A stretch of 64,000 bases of DNA, from positions 724,676-788,675 of the forward strand of contig NZ_LMET01000001.1 of NCBI RefSeq assembly GCF_001426485.1, written 5' to 3'. Position numbers and translations under genes: made by a program. Below, piece by piece: positions 15,716 to 24,448 of the stretch. Position 1 is the stretch's first letter, and every line of letters begins with the position of its first letter. Below the pieces are notes generated by a model. That model was not told the DNA's origin and ran no database searches. It saw nothing but the letters and a program-made list of their open reading frames with translations. Source of the stretch: Aeromicrobium sp. Root472D3 (lineage in GTDB: Bacteria; Actinomycetota; Actinomycetes; Propionibacteriales; Nocardioidaceae).

Positions 15716-17458
15716 TCACGCGTCGGGCAGGCTGAAGTGCTGGTAGTCGGGATCGGTGAACAACCCGCCCCACTGCCAGCCGATGCGCTCGAACTCGCGC
15801 CGCACGACGTCCCCCTCGCGGACGACTCCGGGCTCGCCGGTGGCGCCGGCGGAGCGGTCGGCGTCGAGGTACGCCCGGGCCGCGGGCGGGCGCACGTCGT
15901 CGCCCACGACGTAGGGGTTCTGCACGGGGTTGGTGTCGATCGCGCGGCCGTAGGCGTGGTCCGACCAGCTCGTCGAGCCGGCGACCCGGCGGCAGTTGAA
16001 GCCCGACGAGTTGTTGCCCGCCATCGACAGGTCGTCGTCGCCGGCGTAGTCGTCGATCAGCAGCATGCGCTCGATCGGGAACCGTTCGGTGTACAGCGCC
16101 TCGAAGACGCCGACGACGTCGGACGCGACGTCGGCGTTGACCACCAGCTCGCCCCGGTGCGCCCGACCGTCGAACCCGACGTGCGTGACGGTCAGGTGGC
16201 GCAGGTCGGCGAGCGGGACGGGGCACGCCTGCGCGTCGTACGTCCGCATCGCGCGGCGCACCGACGTGCCGATCGGCTCGACGGTCGACGCGAACGCCGG
16301 CAGAGGGTCGCCGGGCGGCGGGGGAGGGGCGGACGCCTGCGAGGCCGGCCCCGGCCCGGGCGCGAGGTCGGTGCGCGACCTGAGTGCGTCCCACTGCTGC
16401 ACGGCCGCGGTGGCACGCTCGCCGCTGAGCGGTCGCGGGCCGCCGCCGGCCCGGGGGATGCGGCCGGGGACCCACTCGTCGGCGACGACCTCGCCGCCCC
16501 GCACGGACAGGTTCAGCACGCCCGACTCGGCCTGCCGGCCGTGGTACCAGTAGAAGTTGCCGAGGCCGTAGCTGACGTACGTCGAGCCGCGCCGGCCCGC
16601 GCCGAGCGGGGTGTGCGCGTGCGTGCCGACCACCACGTCGGCGCCGGCCGCCTCGAGCGCCCCGGCGGTGCTGAGCTGCGAGCCCGTCGGATCGGCGTCG
16701 CCCTCCTCGCCCCAGTGCAGGTAGACGACCACGACGTCGTCGGTGCGCGCCGACTCGGCGACCGCGGCGACCAGCGCGTCCATCTGCGCACCGCTCGCCG
16801 AGGCGATGCCGGGGCCGGTGCCCGGCGCCGCGGCCCATGTGACGTCGCGGCTCTCGCGCGGCGACGCGTCGGCCGCATGGATCGCGACGTCGGTGCCGCG
16901 CACGCGCACCCGGTGCGGCGCGTAGGCCTGGCGGTCGTTGCGACCGATGCCGACGACCTCGACACCACTGCCCTCGGCGGCGCGGATCGTGTCGCGGACG
17001 CCCGTGAGCCCGTAGTCGGCGCCGTGGTTGTTGGCGACCGAGACGACGTCGACGCCCGACCGCTCGAGGACGTCGAGGGCGCGCGGCCCGGTGCGGAACC
17101 AGTAGCGGGCGTCGGGGTCCTCGAGCTCCTTGTCGGCCGGCTCGCCCCGCTCGGTGACGGCCGACTCGAGGTTGACCATCGCGACGTCCGCGGCCGCCAG
17201 GACGTCCGACATCGGCCCGAGCGTGGACGTGCCGTCGTCGGGGACGCCGGCGAGGTCGCCCGCGAAGTGCACGTCGCCCGCGAATGCGAACGTCACGACG
17301 GGACCGTCGGTGGACGCGGCCGCCGGCGTGCCACGCTCGCGTCCCTCGCGCGACGACGAGGCGGATCCTCGCACCGTGACCTCGGTCAGCAGGGCGCACA
17401 CGACGATCGCGGCCATGGCGACGCCCGCTGAGGTGGCGGTGCGAGAGCGTCGCGGCAT
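15716..17458 (-). CDS. secreted CapA metallophosphatase-like / M15 D,D-carboxypeptidase fusion
   Basis: A 580-aa exported protein. N-terminal MPRRSRT and a hydrophobic helix (about 14-27) form a signal peptide or anchor. The CapA (PgsA-type) domain spans about 55-310: GDVHFAGD, NLESAVTERG, SVANNHGADYG, YLHWGEEG and GTHAHTP are the metal/active-site motifs. After a Pro-rich linker, the C-terminus (about 420-580) is an M15 peptidase: SDHAYGRAIDTNP near 500 and GWQWGGLFTDPDYQHF near 565 carry the zinc His/Asp/His set. It probably acts on peptidoglycan or an anionic wall polymer outside the cell. ATG 17458 is chosen for the signal peptide; a 60-residue upstream extension is antisense to the cyclase gene. 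Confidence 0.85.
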   Translation of the reverse strand: MPRRSRTATSAGVAMAAIVVCALLTEVTVRGSASSSREGRERGTPAAASTDGPVVTFAFAGDVHFAGDLAGVPDDGTSTLGPMSDVLAAADVAMVNLESAVTERGEPADKELEDPDARYWFRTGPRALDVLERSGVDVVSVANNHGADYGLTGVRDTIRAAEGSGVEVVGIGRNDRQAYAPHRVRVRGTDVAIHAADASPRESRDVTWAAAPGTGPGIASASGAQMDALVAAVAESARTDDVVVVYLHWGEEGDADPTGSQLSTAGALEAAGADVVVGTHAHTPLGAGRRGSTYVSYGLGNFYWYHGRQAESGVLNLSVRGGEVVADEWVPGRIPRAGGGPRPLSGERATAAVQQWDALRSRTDLAPGPGPASQASAPPPPPGDPLPAFASTVEPIGTSVRRAMRTYDAQACPVPLADLRHLTVTHVGFDGRAHRGELVVNADVASDVVGVFEALYTERFPIERMLLIDDYAGDDDLSMAGNNSSGFNCRRVAGSTSWSDHAYGRAIDTNPVQNPYVVGDDVRPPAARAYLDADRSAGATGEPGVVREGDVVRREFERIGWQWGGLFTDPDYQHFSLPDA

Positions 17459-17496
17459 GGACCCATGATTCTCCGGCGCGCCAAATCGACAGGCGC

Positions 17497-17502
17497 TAGC
17501 GT
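17497..17502 (+). promoter_or_regulatory. -10 box for leaderless cyclase gene
   Basis: TAGCGT ends 6 nt before GTG 17509, with no Shine-Dalgarno. It lies in the 50-nt divergent promoter region shared with the CapA-M15 gene. Confidence 0.5.
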
Positions 17503-17508
17503 GGCGCT

Positions 17509-18300
17509 GTGTCCGTCCTGGAGATCGTCCTGGCAGCGCTGTGCGGCGCCCTCGCGGTGCTCGTGGTCGTGCTGCGGGCGATGCTGGGCCGGGCCCGCCG
17601 ACGCGTCCGGTGGCTCGAGGACCAGTCGTCGCGGCCACGCCTAAGCGTGCCGACGCCGACCGAGGCCGTGCGCGGCGTCGTCGGCACCGCGATCAAGCTG
17701 CGCGACCACGGCGTCAAGGGCGTCATCCGCAGCTCGATCGACGACCTGGCGCTGTGGGCGGACGTCGAGCGCCCCGACCTCGCACGCCTCGCCGCCGCGG
17801 ACGGCACCGTCACGATCATGTTCTCCGACATCGAGGGGTCGACCGAGCTCAACCACCGTCTCGGCGACAACGGGTGGGTCCAGCTGCTCGCGCGGCACGA
17901 CCGTCTCCTCACCAAGGCGATCGATCGTCAGGGCGGCCACGTCATCAAGACGCAGGGCGACGGCTTCATGGTGGCGTTCGCCGAGGCGTCGCAGGCCGTG
18001 GCGGCGGCGTGCGACATCGAGCGGTCGCTGGCGGGCGTGCGCCGCGGCCGGCTGGCGGGCGTCCGGGTGCGCATCGGCGCCCACCGCGGGTCGGCGGTGC
18101 ACCGCGACGGCGACCTCTTCGGTCGCAACGTGGCCCTCGCGGCCCGGGTCGCGGCGCAGGCCGACGGCGGCGAGGTGCTGGTCAGCGAGGCCGTCGTCGA
18201 CGCGCTCGGCGACGACGAGGTCACGGTGCTCGAGGTGCGCGAGGCCGAGCTCAAGGGCGTCCCCGGCGTGCAGCGCCTGCACCTCGTCGACTGGGCCTGA
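17509..18300 (+). CDS. membrane-anchored class III adenylate/guanylate cyclase
   Basis: A 263-aa protein. A single N-terminal transmembrane helix (about 4-25) is followed by a basic juxtamembrane stretch, then one catalytic domain. FSDIEGSTEL supplies the first metal Asp (D106), IKTQGDGF gives the purine-contact Lys (K147) and the second metal Asp (D151), and GRNVALAARVA holds the transition-state Asn and Arg. All catalytic positions are present, so a homodimer should make cAMP (Lys favours ATP). It lacks HAMP or sensory domains. Its TGA forms one arm of the hairpin shared with the convergent gene. Confidence 0.88.
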   Translation: MSVLEIVLAALCGALAVLVVVLRAMLGRARRRVRWLEDQSSRPRLSVPTPTEAVRGVVGTAIKLRDHGVKGVIRSSIDDLALWADVERPDLARLAAADGTVTIMFSDIEGSTELNHRLGDNGWVQLLARHDRLLTKAIDRQGGHVIKTQGDGFMVAFAEASQAVAAACDIERSLAGVRRGRLAGVRVRIGAHRGSAVHRDGDLFGRNVALAARVAAQADGGEVLVSEAVVDALGDDEVTVLEVREAELKGVPGVQRLHLVDWA

Positions 18301-18319
18301 CGCCCACCGCCCGGCGTCA
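18298..18319. terminator. hairpin made from the two convergent stop codons
   Basis: TGACGCC (18298-18304) pairs with GGCGTCA (18313-18319), loop 8 nt. The first three bases are the stop of the cyclase gene, and the last three, read on the minus strand, are the stop of the synthetase gene. Confidence 0.55.
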
Positions 18320-19897
18320 CTGACCCCGGCGGACCTTGCCCGTCGCCGACCGCTGCAGCTCGTCGACCAGCTCGACGTCGCGCGGCACCTTGAACCGCGC
18401 GAGCCGGTCGCGGACGTACGCGCGGATCTCGTCGGGGGACGGGCCGCCGTCCGGTTCCGGCACGACGACGGCCCGCAGGCGCTGCCCGTGCTGCTCGTCG
18501 TCGACGCCGTGCACCATGACGTCGCGGATGCCGGGGTGGCCGTGGAGCAGGTCCTCGACCTCGCCCGGGAACACGTTCTCGCCGCCCGACACGATCATGT
18601 CGTCGTCGCGTCCGTCGACGAAGAGGCGACCGTGGTCGTCGAGGTGCCCGACGTCGCCGGTGCCGACGTGCCCGTCGACGACCTCGCGACTGCTGGTCGC
18701 ACCCGACGGCGCGGTCATCGGGCTGCGCACGACGACGCGTCCGACCGCGCCCGTCGGCACGTCGCGCGCGTCGTCGTCGACGACACGGACCGACACGCCC
18801 CGCAGGGGACGGCCGACCGTCCCGGGTGCCGCGCGCAGGTCGTGCGGGGCCGCGATCGTCGCCCAGCCGATCTCGGTCGAGCCATACATGTTGAGCAGCA
18901 CGTCGCCGAACGCGTCCATGAAGCGTCCGGCCAGGACGGGGTTGAGCGGCGCCGCTCCCGACGGGACGGCGTGCAGCGAGCCCAGGTCGAGCCCCTCGCG
19001 GACGGCCGCCGGCACGTCGAGCATGCGGTGCAGCATGACGGGCACCGCGAACATGACGCGCACCCGATGACGCTCGACGGCTCGCAGGGCCTCCTCGGCG
19101 TCGAAGCGCCGCGTCAGCACGACGGGGCAGCCGAGGGCGATCGCGATCACGAGGTACGCCAGCCCCAGGCCGTGGAACAGCGGCGGTAGCACCAGGACGG
19201 GGTCGCCGGTGCGCAGGCCGATCGACCGCAGCATCGTGCTGAGCGGACCGACGTAGGCCGCGCCCTGCGATCGTCGCGGTGCGCCCTGGGGCGTGCCGGT
19301 GGTGCCGGACGTGAGGATCACGAGCCGCCCCGTGTGACGGCGGCTGGGCGGTGCGGGGTGCCCGAAGTCGCACGCCCCCCTGACCGAGCCCGAGCCGTGG
19401 CCGTCGCTGACCAGCGTCGGGACGTCGAGGCCCGACCGGGCGACGACGCGCTGCAGCCCGGCGTCGTGCACCAGCAGGTCGAGCCCCTCGCGACGGCCGA
19501 CGTCGCCCAGCTGGTCGGCGCCGAAGTCGGTGTTGAGCAGCACCAGGTCGGCGTCGACCCACATCGCCGCGAAGGCCGCCTCGACGAATCCCGCGTGGTT
19601 GCGGCACAGCAGCCCGATCGTGCTGCCGCGACCGATGCCGCGGGCGTGCAGCACGCCCGCGAGCAGCCGGACGCGCTGGTAGAGCTCGCGCGCCGTGACG
19701 GTGCCGAGGTCGTCGACGACGGCCGGACGGTCAGGCCACCGGCTCGCGCTGTGCGCCAGCAGCACCGCGGGCGACGACTGGTGGCGCACCAGCCCCTTAG
19801 CCAGCCCCACGGCGGCGCGGGGACCCACGGGAGCGACGACGCGCGACGACAGCGCGGCGTCCAGCGCGCCGATGACCGTCCCGGCGAAGGGGATCAC
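18317..19897 (-). CDS. AMP-binding acyl-CoA synthetase (FadD-like)
   Basis: A 526-aa ANL-superfamily adenylate-forming enzyme activating a carboxylic (fatty) acid to an acyl-CoA via acyl-AMP. The P-loop is TSGTTGTPQGAPR, with Gln in place of the usual Lys. YGSTEIGW is the adenine-contact motif, GTGDVGHLDDHGRLFVDGRDDD the hinge region, and SATGKVRRG carries the C-terminal catalytic Lys. GTG 19897 is the start; it overlaps the TGA of a possible 16-codon leader ORF. Chain-length specificity cannot be told. Confidence 0.88.
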   Translation of the reverse strand: MIPFAGTVIGALDAALSSRVVAPVGPRAAVGLAKGLVRHQSSPAVLLAHSASRWPDRPAVVDDLGTVTARELYQRVRLLAGVLHARGIGRGSTIGLLCRNHAGFVEAAFAAMWVDADLVLLNTDFGADQLGDVGRREGLDLLVHDAGLQRVVARSGLDVPTLVSDGHGSGSVRGACDFGHPAPPSRRHTGRLVILTSGTTGTPQGAPRRSQGAAYVGPLSTMLRSIGLRTGDPVLVLPPLFHGLGLAYLVIAIALGCPVVLTRRFDAEEALRAVERHRVRVMFAVPVMLHRMLDVPAAVREGLDLGSLHAVPSGAAPLNPVLAGRFMDAFGDVLLNMYGSTEIGWATIAAPHDLRAAPGTVGRPLRGVSVRVVDDDARDVPTGAVGRVVVRSPMTAPSGATSSREVVDGHVGTGDVGHLDDHGRLFVDGRDDDMIVSGGENVFPGEVEDLLHGHPGIRDVMVHGVDDEQHGQRLRAVVVPEPDGGPSPDEIRAYVRDRLARFKVPRDVELVDELQRSATGKVRRGQ

Positions 19898-19944
19898 GGG
19901 CGTCGACCCGGGACGTCAGGTGTGTCCTGCGTCACGTCGGCCAT
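19894..19944 (-). CDS. candidate leaderless 16-codon leader ORF coupled to the acyl-CoA synthetase
   Basis: ATG 19944 is preceded on the minus strand by TACCGT (plus 19951-19956) with exactly 6 nt between, the leaderless layout used by many genes here. The frame encodes MADVTQDTPDVPGRRP and its TGA overlaps the GTG of the synthetase (GTGA). It would deliver ribosomes to a start that has no Shine-Dalgarno of its own. Too short to judge coding by composition. Confidence 0.4.
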   Translation of the reverse strand: MADVTQDTPDVPGRRP

Positions 19945-19992
19945 GCGTGGACGGTACCGCCACCGGCGCGGCCCCGGCAACGGCCGCCGGGC

Positions 19993-20970
19993 TCAGAAGC
20001 CGGGGCGTCGCGGCACGTACGGCTCCTCGAGGGAGGCGAGCTCGGCGTCGTCGAGCACGAGGTCGACCGAGGCGATCGCGTCGTCGAGGTGCAGCGGCTT
20101 GGTCGCCCCGACGATGGGGGCCGTGACGACGTCCTGCTGGCGCACCCACGCGAGGGCCACCTGGGCGCGGGAGACCCCGCGGGCGTCCGCGATCGACGCG
20201 ACCGCCCCGGCGATCGCCCGGTCCGACTCGTCGGTGTGGCCGTAGAACTTCTCCATGACGTGGTCCGAGCCGCTGCGCGCGGTGCTCTGGTCGTCCCAGT
20301 CGCGGGTCAGCCGGCCGCGGGCCAGCGGGCTCCACGGGATGACGCCGATGCCCTCGTCGAGGCAGAACGGGTGCATCTCGCGCTCGTCCTCGCGCTGCAC
20401 CAGGTTGTACTGGTCCTGCATCGAGACGAAGGGCGTCCAGCCGTTGAGGTCGGCGGCGTGCTGGGCCTGCGCGAGCTGCCACGCCCACATCGACGAGGCG
20501 CCGATGAAGCGGGCCTTGCCCGACTGCACGACGCGGTCGAGCGCCTCCATCGTCTCCTCGATCGGGACGTCGGGGTCCCAGCGGTGGATCTGGTACAGAT
20601 CGACGTAGTCCGTGCCGAGGCGGCGCAGGCTGTCGTCGATCTGCTGCGCGATCGCAGCCGCCGAGAGACCCCCCGTGGACGGGTCGCCGCCCATCGGGAA
20701 GAACACCTTCGTCGCGATCTCGACGTCCTCGCGGCGGGCGAGGTCGGCCAGCGCCCGACCGAGGATCTCCTCGCTCGAGCCGTCCGAGTACATGTTGGCG
20801 GTGTCGAACGTCGTGATGCCGGCCTCGAGGGCCCGGCGCACGTACGGACGGCTGTCGTCCTCGGGCAGCGACCACGGGTGCGTGCCCCGCGCGGGGTCGC
20901 CGTAGCTCATGCAGCCCAGGATGATCTCGGACACCTGCAGGTCGCTGTCACCCATCGCCACGCGTCGCAT
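19993..20970 (-). CDS. aldo/keto reductase
   Basis: A 325-aa TIM-barrel NADPH-dependent oxidoreductase. The catalytic tetrad is readable: Asp and Tyr in FDTANMYSDG, Lys in IATKVFFP and His in YQIHRWDP. VSMQDQYNLVQREDEREM and IPWSPLARGRL are typical of the YajO/AKR12-like subgroup. ATG 20970 follows CATGAT with a 6-nt gap (leaderless layout). Substrate unknown. It is divergent from the GH16 gene. Confidence 0.9.
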   Translation of the reverse strand: MRRVAMGDSDLQVSEIILGCMSYGDPARGTHPWSLPEDDSRPYVRRALEAGITTFDTANMYSDGSSEEILGRALADLARREDVEIATKVFFPMGGDPSTGGLSAAAIAQQIDDSLRRLGTDYVDLYQIHRWDPDVPIEETMEALDRVVQSGKARFIGASSMWAWQLAQAQHAADLNGWTPFVSMQDQYNLVQREDEREMHPFCLDEGIGVIPWSPLARGRLTRDWDDQSTARSGSDHVMEKFYGHTDESDRAIAGAVASIADARGVSRAQVALAWVRQQDVVTAPIVGATKPLHLDDAIASVDLVLDDAELASLEEPYVPRRPGF

Positions 20971-21042
20971 GGGCCCATCATGCCCGCCCCGACCATGAGT
21001 GCATCCTCGGATTTCAGGTGACGCCTCGGCGTGTCCTGCACT

Positions 21043-21199
21043 AGGCTCCGGTATCAGAGGGAGTTCTGCAGTTCCTGCACGCTGCTCGGCACATCGATGG
21101 GAGACCCGCTTCGCGGGGTTCGAGATGTCGTGGCGGCGATTCGTCGTCTCGTCGGCCGCAGGTGGGGCGTCCTCTGCTATCTGGCTGGAGGGGGCACGG
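21043..21199 (+). promoter_or_regulatory. promoter and long structured 5' leader of the GH16 gene
   Basis: TAGGCT (21043-21048) looks like a -10 box, which would give a leader of about 145 nt before ATG 21200. Inside it ACATC (21091-21095) pairs with GATGT (21124-21128) around CCCGC-TTC-GCGGG (21105-21117). The ribosome site GGAGGGGG lies directly before the start. Role inferred. Confidence 0.4.
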
Positions 21200-22450
21200 A
21201 TGAGACACATCGATCCTGCACGGCGCACGCGCGCGGTGCTCGTCGCGGCGAGCCTGGTCGTCGGGGGGATCGCGGTCGGCGCGCCGGCGCACGCCGGTCC
21301 GTCGGCGGTCACGATCAAGACGTTGAGCGCCCGGACGGTCTCGGCGAGCGCCACGGCCGCCGTCGCGCCCCGCTACTCGGCGCGCAAGGGCGTGCGGGTC
21401 AAGAAGGCGACCGTCGACGTCCGCCGCGGGTCGGCCTGGATGGTCAAGGGCGTCCGGCAGGCGCGCGTGCCGGCCGGCTCGTACACCGTCACGACGAAGG
21501 TGACCTACCGCGAGGCCCGCAAGGGACGGCTCGGGCCCGTCCGCACCGCGAGGCGCACGCAGGCCTTCCGGGTGAACGCGGCCCCGGCGCCGACACCGTC
21601 GACGTCCGCGCCGGCCACGACGACCACCCCGGCGCCCGCGGTCGCGCCCGTGTCGAGCCTGGCGTCGACCAGCACCTCCTGCCGCGGCTCGTCGCTCGTC
21701 AAGCCCGACGGCACCGCGTGGGCGTGCACCTTCGACGACGAGTTCGACGGCACCGAGCTCGACCGGACGAGGTGGCTGCCGCAGCAGACCGCGTTCAACG
21801 CGGTCGACGGCTACCAGATCGGCGCCGACTGCTTCGTCGACGATCCCGACAACGTCTCGGTGTCGGGCGGTGCCCTGCGGCTGACGGTGCGCAAGGAGTC
21901 CGCCCCGTTCACGTGCCGGGGAGCCGGTCCGACCGGTGACGCCCGCGTGCAGCACACCGCGGGCTCGGTCAGCACGGTCGGCATGTTCGCGCAGGCCCGC
22001 GGGCGCGTCGAGTTCCGCGCCGCCTTCCCCGCGACCAAGGTCGCCGGCCACCACGGGGCCCTGTGGCTCTACCCGTCCAGCCCCGCCGCGGCCTTCCCGT
22101 ACTCGGGCGAGATCGACGTGGCCGAGTTCTACTCGCAGTACCCGGACCGGGCCATTCCCTACGTCCACTACGGGCACTGGGACCCGAGCGTGACCAACAA
22201 CTACTGCACGATGCCCGACCCGGCCGCGTTCAACACCTACACCCTGGAGTGGACGCCGTCGACGATCTCGATCGCCTACAACGGGGTGCCGTGCGTGACG
22301 CACGAGGTCTCCGAGTCGGCCAAGGCGGCGTTCGAGGGCGAGTTCATGCTGGTCATGACGCAGGGTCTCGGAGCGGGCGGCAACGCCGTGACGTCGGCGA
22401 CGCCCGACGTCGGCACCACGAGCGTCGACTACGTGCGGGTGTGGAAGTAG
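21200..22450 (+). CDS. secreted glycoside hydrolase family 16 protein
   Basis: A 416-aa exported enzyme. A signal peptide covers about 1-33 (basic [11 protein letters not shown], hydrophobic core, cleavage near AHAGPS). A small basic beta-rich module (about 35-125) and a Thr/Pro/Ala linker follow, then the GH16 jelly-roll catalytic domain. The nucleophile/acid signature EIDVAE lies near 303-308, preceded by HGALWLYPS and followed by [19 protein letters not shown]. It probably hydrolyses a beta-1,3 or beta-1,3-1,4 glucan or a related glycan outside the cell. ATG 21200 has a strong GGAGGGGG ribosome site; in-frame upstream starts lack one. Confidence 0.9.
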   Translation: MRHIDPARRTRAVLVAASLVVGGIAVGAPAHAGPSAVTIKTLSARTVSASATAAVAPRYSARKGVRVKKATVDVRRGSAWMVKGVRQARVPAGSYTVTTKVTYREARKGRLGPVRTARRTQAFRVNAAPAPTPSTSAPATTTTPAPAVAPVSSLASTSTSCRGSSLVKPDGTAWACTFDDEFDGTELDRTRWLPQQTAFNAVDGYQIGADCFVDDPDNVSVSGGALRLTVRKESAPFTCRGAGPTGDARVQHTAGSVSTVGMFAQARGRVEFRAAFPATKVAGHHGALWLYPSSPAAAFPYSGEIDVAEFYSQYPDRAIPYVHYGHWDPSVTNNYCTMPDPAAFNTYTLEWTPSTISIAYNGVPCVTHEVSESAKAAFEGEFMLVMTQGLGAGGNAVTSATPDVGTTSVDYVRVWK

Positions 22451-22491
22451 GCGGTCGGAATATCCGCCGCCGGCGGTTCCTTGACCTTGGT

Positions 22492-23355
22492 ATGACTTCC
22501 ACACCTTCTGCCACCCCGTCCGGAACCTTCCAGCTCGGCGGCGACCTGCCCGTCACGCGTCTGGGATACGGCGCGATGCAGATCACCGGCGAGGGCGTCT
22601 GGGGCGAGCCCCGCGACCGCGCCGAGGCCGTCGCCGTCCTGCGCCGGGCCGTCGAGCTCGGCGTGACGTTCTTCGACACCGCCGACTCGTACGGTCCCAA
22701 CGTGTCGGAGGAGATCATCCGCGAGGCGCTGCACCCCTACGCCGACGACGTCGTGATCGCGACCAAGGCGGGTCTGACGCGCACCGGCCCGGGGGAGTGG
22801 ATCCCCGTCGGCCGTCCGGCCTACCTCAAGCAGCAGGTCGAGCTGAGCCTGCGCAAGCTCGACGTCGAGCGCATCGACCTGATCCAGCTGCACCGCATCG
22901 ACGCCGAGGTGCCGGTCGCCGAGCAGGTCGGCGCGTTCAAGGAGCTGCAGGACGCCGGCAAGGTGCGCCACATCGGCCTGAGCGAGGTCAGCGTGGCCGA
23001 GCTCGAGCAGGCGCAGGAGACGGCCGAGATCGTGTCGGTCCAGAACCTGTTCAACCTGACCGACCGCTCGGCCGAGGAGCTGCTCGACCACGCGACGGCC
23101 GCGGGCATCGCCTTCATCCCGTGGTTCCCGCTCGCGACCGGTGGCCTGGTCAAGGACGGCGGACCGCTCGAGAAGCTCGCCGCCGAGCACGACGCGACCC
23201 CGTCGCAGCTCGCGCTCGCGTGGCTGCTGAAGCGCTCGCCGGTCATGCTGCCGATCCCCGGCACGTCGACGGTCTCGCACCTCGAGGACAACGTCGGCGC
23301 CGCGGCGATCGAGCTGACCGACGAGCAGTTCGCGGCACTGGACGCGATCGCCTGA
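22492..23355 (+). CDS. aldo/keto reductase
   Basis: A 287-aa NADPH-dependent reductase. The tetrad is Asp/Tyr in [11 protein letters not shown], Lys in VIATKAG and His in [26 protein letters not shown] is the phosphate-binding end of the cofactor site. It is related to YdbC/YhdN-type oxidoreductases and shares low identity with the other reductase 1.5 kb upstream, so it is not a recent duplicate. ATG 22492 comes 42 nt after the GH16 stop. Substrate unknown. Confidence 0.9.
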   Translation: MTSTPSATPSGTFQLGGDLPVTRLGYGAMQITGEGVWGEPRDRAEAVAVLRRAVELGVTFFDTADSYGPNVSEEIIREALHPYADDVVIATKAGLTRTGPGEWIPVGRPAYLKQQVELSLRKLDVERIDLIQLHRIDAEVPVAEQVGAFKELQDAGKVRHIGLSEVSVAELEQAQETAEIVSVQNLFNLTDRSAEELLDHATAAGIAFIPWFPLATGGLVKDGGPLEKLAAEHDATPSQLALAWLLKRSPVMLPIPGTSTVSHLEDNVGAAAIELTDEQFAALDAIA

Positions 23356-23380
23356 TCGGGTCGACGGCAGGTCGACGACG

Positions 23381-24427
23381 ATGCACGGTGAGTACAAGGT
23401 CTCGGGCGGCAAGCTCGTGGTGGCCGACCTGGAGGTCGTCGACGGAGCCATCCGGGACGTCGTCCTGAGCGGTGACTTCTTCCTGGAGCCCGACGAGGCA
23501 CTGGGTCACATGTCCGAGGCGCTCGAGGGCCTGCCCGCGGACGCGAGTCTCGGCTCGCTGGTCGAGACGGTCGACCGCGCACGGGGCGACGCCGTCATGG
23601 TGGGCTTCGACCCGCCCGCCGTGGCCCACGCGGTGCTGCGGGCGCTGGGACGTTCGACGGCGTGGCACGACCACTCGTTCGAGCTGCTCGAGGCCGGGCA
23701 CCAGCACCCGGCGATGCAGATGGCGATCGACGAGGTCGTCGCGCGCCAGGTCGGTGACGGCCTGCGGAGCCCGACGCTCCGGGTCTGGGAGTGGGCGTCG
23801 AACGCCGTCATCATCGGCTCGTTCCAGTCGTTGTCGAACGAGGTCGACGTCGAGGCGGCGACCCGGCACGAGGCGACGGTCGTGCGGCGGATCTCCGGTG
23901 GCGGTGCGATGTTCGTCGAGCCCGGCAACACCATCACGTACTCGCTGTACGTGCCGGCGACCTTGGTCGAAGGGCTGTCGTTCGCCGACTCGTACGCATT
24001 TCTGGACGCCTGGGTCATCCGGGCGCTGCGAGAGCTCGGAGTCGAGGCGACCTACGTGCCGCTCAACGACATCGCGTCGCCGCTGGGCAAGATCGGCGGG
24101 GCCGCGCAGAAGCGGCTCGCGAGCGGAGTCGTCCTCCACCACGTGACGATGTCGTACGACATGGACGCAGCCGCGATGCTCGACATCTTGCGCATCGGCC
24201 GCGAGAAGCTCAGCGACAAGGGGCACGTCAGTGCCGCCAAGCGGGTCGACCCGATCCGTAGCCAGACCGGCATGAGCCGCGCAGACGTCGTGTCGGCGAT
24301 GCTCGGCCACTTCGAGGCCAGCTACGGCCTGACCACGGTGCAGATCGACGACACGACGCTGGAGCAGGCGAGCGCGCTCGCGGTGTCGAAGTACCAGGAT
24401 CCGGGCTGGACGGCCCGGGTCCCCTGA
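23381..24427 (+). CDS. lipoate-protein ligase-like protein with accessory domain first
   Basis: A 348-aa member of the biotin/lipoate A/B ligase family. Residues 1 to about 85 (HGEYKVSGGKLVVADLEV) resemble the LplA accessory/LplB-type domain that in E. coli LplA is C-terminal. The catalytic domain follows: RRISGGGAMF (near 168-177) is the lipoyl-AMP-binding loop and GKIGGAAQKR (near 236-245) contains the essential Lys. It likely ligates lipoate or octanoate to E2/GcvH proteins, or transfers between them. It stands alone, convergent with the desaturase operon. Confidence 0.82.
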   Translation: MHGEYKVSGGKLVVADLEVVDGAIRDVVLSGDFFLEPDEALGHMSEALEGLPADASLGSLVETVDRARGDAVMVGFDPPAVAHAVLRALGRSTAWHDHSFELLEAGHQHPAMQMAIDEVVARQVGDGLRSPTLRVWEWASNAVIIGSFQSLSNEVDVEAATRHEATVVRRISGGGAMFVEPGNTITYSLYVPATLVEGLSFADSYAFLDAWVIRALRELGVEATYVPLNDIASPLGKIGGAAQKRLASGVVLHHVTMSYDMDAAAMLDILRIGREKLSDKGHVSAAKRVDPIRSQTGMSRADVVSAMLGHFEASYGLTTVQIDDTTLEQASALAVSKYQDPGWTARVP

Positions 24428-24448
24428 CACCGCCCGCGGGCAGCCGGC

